Shown here in pieces: positions 5,622 through 9,250 of a stretch of 9,250 nucleotides of DNA. The position numbers were made by a program, and so were the translations under genes. Numbering within the stretch: position 1 is the stretch's first letter; every line of letters begins with the position of its first letter. Source of the DNA: an uncultured Arenimonas sp. (GTDB taxonomy: Bacteria; Pseudomonadota; Gammaproteobacteria; Xanthomonadales; Xanthomonadaceae); NCBI GenBank assembly GCA_946480565.1, contig CAMLKR010000085.1:1-9250 (forward strand), read 5' to 3'. The notes below the pieces were generated by a model. That model saw only the letters and a program-made list of their open reading frames with translations, was not told where the DNA came from and did not search any database.

Positions 5622-6014
5622 ATGTCCGTGGGCATCCTCCTCCTGAGCCACCAAGGCGTCGGTACCCCGCTGCTGGGCGCGGCGCGCCGGCTGCTGGGCC
5701 CGCTGCCCCTGCCCACCGAGGCCTTCGAGGCCGACTGGGACGGCGACCCCGATGCCCAGCTGCCCGCGGCCAGCGCCGCCCTGCGCAAGGTGGATGCCGG
5801 CGACGGCGTGCTGATGCTGGTGGACCTGTACGGCGCCACCCCGGCCCGCATCGCCGAGAAACTGTCCCGCCTGGGCACCCCGAGCCACCGCGTCAGCGGC
5901 CTGTCCCTGCCCATGCTGCTGCGCGTGCAGAACTATCCCGAACAACCCCTGGACGAACTCGCCCGCACGGCCGCCGCCGGCGCGCGCAATGGCGTGGTGA
6001 TCGACGATGCTTGA
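5622..6014 (+). CDS. manX: PTS EIIA component, mannose family (EIIA-Man)
   Basis: A 130-residue cytoplasmic EIIA-Man domain, the normal size for a stand-alone EIIA of this fold. GILLLSHQGVG places the phosphoacceptor at His10, DLYGATP (68-74) matches the family DxxGGTP motif, and VSGLSLPML (91-99) matches VTGxNLPML. It would accept phosphate from HPr-His15. No EIIB, EIIC or EIID partner is encoded in the window, so a regulatory role is more likely than direct sugar uptake. I chose ATG 5622 because AAGG (5611-5614) lies 7 nt upstream; an in-frame TTG at 5616 would sit only 1 nt after that site. It overlaps ptsH by 8 nt. The symbol manX follows the name I recall for this gene in hprK-linked clusters. 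Confidence 0.9.
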   Translation: MSVGILLLSHQGVGTPLLGAARRLLGPLPLPTEAFEADWDGDPDAQLPAASAALRKVDAGDGVLMLVDLYGATPARIAEKLSRLGTPSHRVSGLSLPMLLRVQNYPEQPLDELARTAAAGARNGVVIDDA

Positions 6015-6275
6015 ACGCGAACTTCAGGTGACCAACCGCCTGGGCCTGCACGCACGGGCCGCGGCGAAACTCGTGCAGCTGCTGTCCGGGTTCAAGGCCC
6101 AGGCCACCCTGGTCGGCCGCGGCCGCGAAGTGAACGCCAAGTCGATCATGGGCGTGCTGCTGCTGGCCGCCGCACCCGGCGCGACCCTGGTGCTCAGGGT
6201 CGACGGCGATGACGAAGCGGCCGCCGCCGCGGCCGCCACCGCCCTGTTCGAACGCCGCTTCGACGAGGACGAATA

Positions 6276-6276
<1 letters not shown>
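6007..6276 (+). CDS. ptsH: HPr phosphocarrier protein
   Basis: An 89-residue HPr. NRLGLHARAA puts the EI-dependent phosphorylation site exactly at His15, with Arg17 conserved. NAKSIMGVL puts Ser at position 46, the residue modified by HPr kinase/phosphorylase, consistent with hprK at the right end of the window. The C-terminus is Ala- and acid-rich (ALFERRFDEDE). HPr carries phosphate from EI to EIIA in the cytoplasm; Ser46 phosphorylation slows this transfer. The ATG lies inside manX (8-nt overlap) and its TAA stop shares one base with the ptsI start (TAATG), so the three genes are almost certainly one operon with coupled translation. Confidence 0.96.
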
Positions 6277-7994
<1,718 letters not shown>

Positions 7995-8000
7995 CCCGGC

Positions 8001-8876
8001 TTATTCCAGTTCGCGATGGAAGCTGAGCACGCCTTCGCGGCCCTGGTCGCGGAAGTGCGTCGCCAGGCGCTCGGCCAGGTAGACCGATCGGTGCCGGCCG
8101 CCAGTGCAGCCGAAGGCCACCGTTAGGTAGCTGCGGGTCTCGGCCTCGAAGCGAGGGATCCAGGCGTCGAGGAAGGTGGTGACCTGTTCGGCGTAGGCGC
8201 GCACCACCGGGTCCTGTTCCAGGTGCTCGCGCACCGCCGCGTCGCGGCCCGACAGCGGCCGCAGGCGCGCGTCCCAGTGCGGGTTGGGCAGGGCGCGGGC
8301 GTCGAAGATGAAGTCGGCGTCCGCCGGCAGGCCGCGCTTGTAGGCGAAGGACTCGAACAGCAGCGACAGGCCCTGGCTGGCGCCGATGCCCAGCGCGGTG
8401 ATCACCTGCCGGCGCATCTGGTGCACGTTCAGTTCGGAAGTGTCCATCACCAGGTCGGCGATGGCCTGCAGCGGCCGCATGCGTTCGCGCTCGAGCCGGA
8501 TGGCGTCGGCCAGCGGCAGGCCGCCGTGGCTGAGCGGGTGCTTGCGCCGGGTGTCGGAATAGCGCTTGAGCAGCACCTCGTCGCGGGTGTCGAAATACAC
8601 CAGCTTGTGGTCGAAGCCCAGGGCACCGACTTCCGACAGCCACTGCGGGATGCGCGCCAGGTCCGGCGTGCGGTTGCGCACGTCGATGCCCACCGCCAGC
8701 CGGGTGCGCCCCGACTCCTCGCCGGCGACGCTGCGCACGAAGCGCGGCAGCAGTTCGGCGGGCAGGTTGTCGGTGCAGAAGAAGTCCAGGTCTTCCAGCG
8801 TGTTGAGCGCCACCGACTTGCCCGATCCGGACATGCCGCTGACGACGATGAGCAGGGGCCGGGTGCTGTCGTTCAC
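8001..8876 (-). CDS. rapZ: RapZ (YvcJ/YhbJ family) nucleotide-binding protein
   Basis: A 291-residue cytoplasmic P-loop protein of RapZ length (284 in E. coli). The Walker A motif GMSGSGKS is at 14-21, followed by DFFCTDNLP (31-39) and GIDVRNR (63-69). The C-terminal domain has FDARALPNP (191-199) and [14 protein letters not shown] (256-269), matching the E. coli cysteine/histidine pocket that binds glucosamine-6-phosphate. In E. coli RapZ presents the sRNA GlmZ to RNase E using a basic tail; here the protein ends SFHRELE, without that Lys/Arg cluster, so the sRNA role may not apply. The start is GTG (8876), overlapping the hprK stop as GTGA, which indicates coupled translation. A hprK-rapZ neighbourhood is typical of this lineage. 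Confidence 0.95.
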   Translation of the reverse strand: MNDSTRPLLIVVSGMSGSGKSVALNTLEDLDFFCTDNLPAELLPRFVRSVAGEESGRTRLAVGIDVRNRTPDLARIPQWLSEVGALGFDHKLVYFDTRDEVLLKRYSDTRRKHPLSHGGLPLADAIRLERERMRPLQAIADLVMDTSELNVHQMRRQVITALGIGASQGLSLLFESFAYKRGLPADADFIFDARALPNPHWDARLRPLSGRDAAVREHLEQDPVVRAYAEQVTTFLDAWIPRFEAETRSYLTVAFGCTGGRHRSVYLAERLATHFRDQGREGVLSFHRELE

Positions 8877-9250
8877 GAGGGTTCGCCCTGCTGGAGGAAT
8901 TCGCTGTGCCGCGCCAGGAAGGCGGCGGCCGGGTCCATGCCCTTGCTGCGCAGCAGGTGCAGGCGCACCGCCGCTTCGGCCAGCACCGCCAGGTTGCGGC
9001 CTGCGGCCACCGGCAGTTCGACCACGGGGACTTCGAGGTCGAGCACCTTGCGGCTGCCGGATTCGCCGGTGATGCGCGCCATCGCCTCCAGCGAAGGTTC
9101 CTGCGCCCGCACCAGGTGCACGACCAGGCGCAGGTACTTGTTCTTCTTCACCGCGGTGTCGCCGAACATCTGGCGGATGTTCATCACGCCAAGGCCGCGC
9201 ACTTCCAGCAGGTCCTGCAGCAGGTCGGGGCAGGTGCCGTCGAGCACGTC
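8873..9250 (-). CDS. hprK: HPr kinase/phosphorylase, C-terminal part (5' end outside window)
   Basis: The last 125 residues of a protein normally about 310-320 long; the reading frame stays open to the window edge, and the P-loop lies outside. The family signature [17 protein letters not shown] is followed by [14 protein letters not shown], typical of the hexameric bifunctional HprK/P that phosphorylates HPr on Ser46 and removes that phosphate. HPr with Ser46 is encoded at 6007-6276, so enzyme and substrate are both in the locus. The tail ([23 protein letters not shown]) matches the C-terminal helix region. The stop overlaps the rapZ GTG start by 4 nt, so the two genes are probably co-transcribed. 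Promoter and upstream neighbours are not visible. Confidence 0.95.
   Translation of the reverse strand, partial: DVLDGTCPDLLQDLLEVRGLGVMNIRQMFGDTAVKKNKYLRLVVHLVRAQEPSLEAMARITGESGSRKVLDLEVPVVELPVAAGRNLAVLAEAAVRLHLLRSKGMDPAAAFLARHSEFLQQGEPS

Noticed and set aside
5189..6031. A 280-codon plus-strand frame running from the repeats into manX
   Set aside because: It overlaps manX in another frame and turns into low-complexity Arg/Pro-rich sequence; the manX frame has conserved EIIA motifs.
7995..8000. Bidirectional terminator between ptsI and rapZ
   Set aside because: The gap is only 6 bp and no stem followed by a T-run is visible around the two stop codons.

Overview
The window is about 9.25 kb of very GC-rich, tightly packed bacterial chromosome. 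Gene content and order (yoaA-tsaB, then mgtE, manX-ptsH-ptsI, rapZ and hprK) and protein style point to a gammaproteobacterium of the Xanthomonadaceae/Lysobacteraceae type (Lysobacter, Luteimonas, Stenotrophomonas or Xanthomonas relatives). This is inferred from family knowledge; no 16S gene or database match is available here.

Layout. (1) 1-2210, plus strand: the C-terminal 507 residues of the Fe-S DNA helicase YoaA, overlapping by ATGA with tsaB (tRNA t6A biosynthesis). The yoaA reading frame carries an 84-bp palindromic, REP-like insertion at about 569-652 that adds 28 codons without breaking the frame. (2) 5005 down to 2207, minus strand: a three-gene unit, mgtE (Mg2+ channel), then a 6-TM-type K+ channel-like protein after 1 nt, then a Nudix-cupin fusion overlapping by 4 nt. 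The Nudix-cupin gene and tsaB converge and share one CTAG palindrome as both stop codons. (3) 5006-5621: the only long non-coding stretch, filled with direct and inverted repeats that resemble a dispersed intergenic repeat family of this lineage, plus a hairpin and G7 tract close to the PTS start. (4) 5622-7994, plus strand: a compact PTS operon made of an EIIA of the mannose family, HPr and Enzyme I, all overlapping. (5) 9250 down to 8001, minus strand: hprK (3' part) overlapping rapZ by GTGA; rapZ converges on ptsI with a 6-bp gap.

How they work together. EI, HPr and EIIA-Man form a phosphorelay with no permease (EIIB/C/D) in the window. HPr has both His15 (EI site) and Ser46 (HPr kinase site), and HPr kinase/phosphorylase is encoded alongside. 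This looks like a regulatory PTS rather than a sugar importer. RapZ is the usual neighbour of hprK but here lacks the basic C-terminal tail that binds small RNAs in E. coli. As I recall the typical order in related proteobacteria, hprK-rapZ-manX-ptsH-ptsI-mgtE all run in one direction. Here the manX-ptsH-ptsI block points the opposite way to hprK-rapZ and mgtE, which suggests a local inversion with one edge in the repeat-rich gap.

Most of the window is housekeeping. The items most worth a second look are the in-frame palindromic insertion in yoaA, the flipped PTS block with its repeat-rich edge, the Nudix-cupin fusion in an Mg2+/K+ channel operon, and the tail-less RapZ. I saw no tRNA, rRNA, CRISPR array, transposase gene or prophage.
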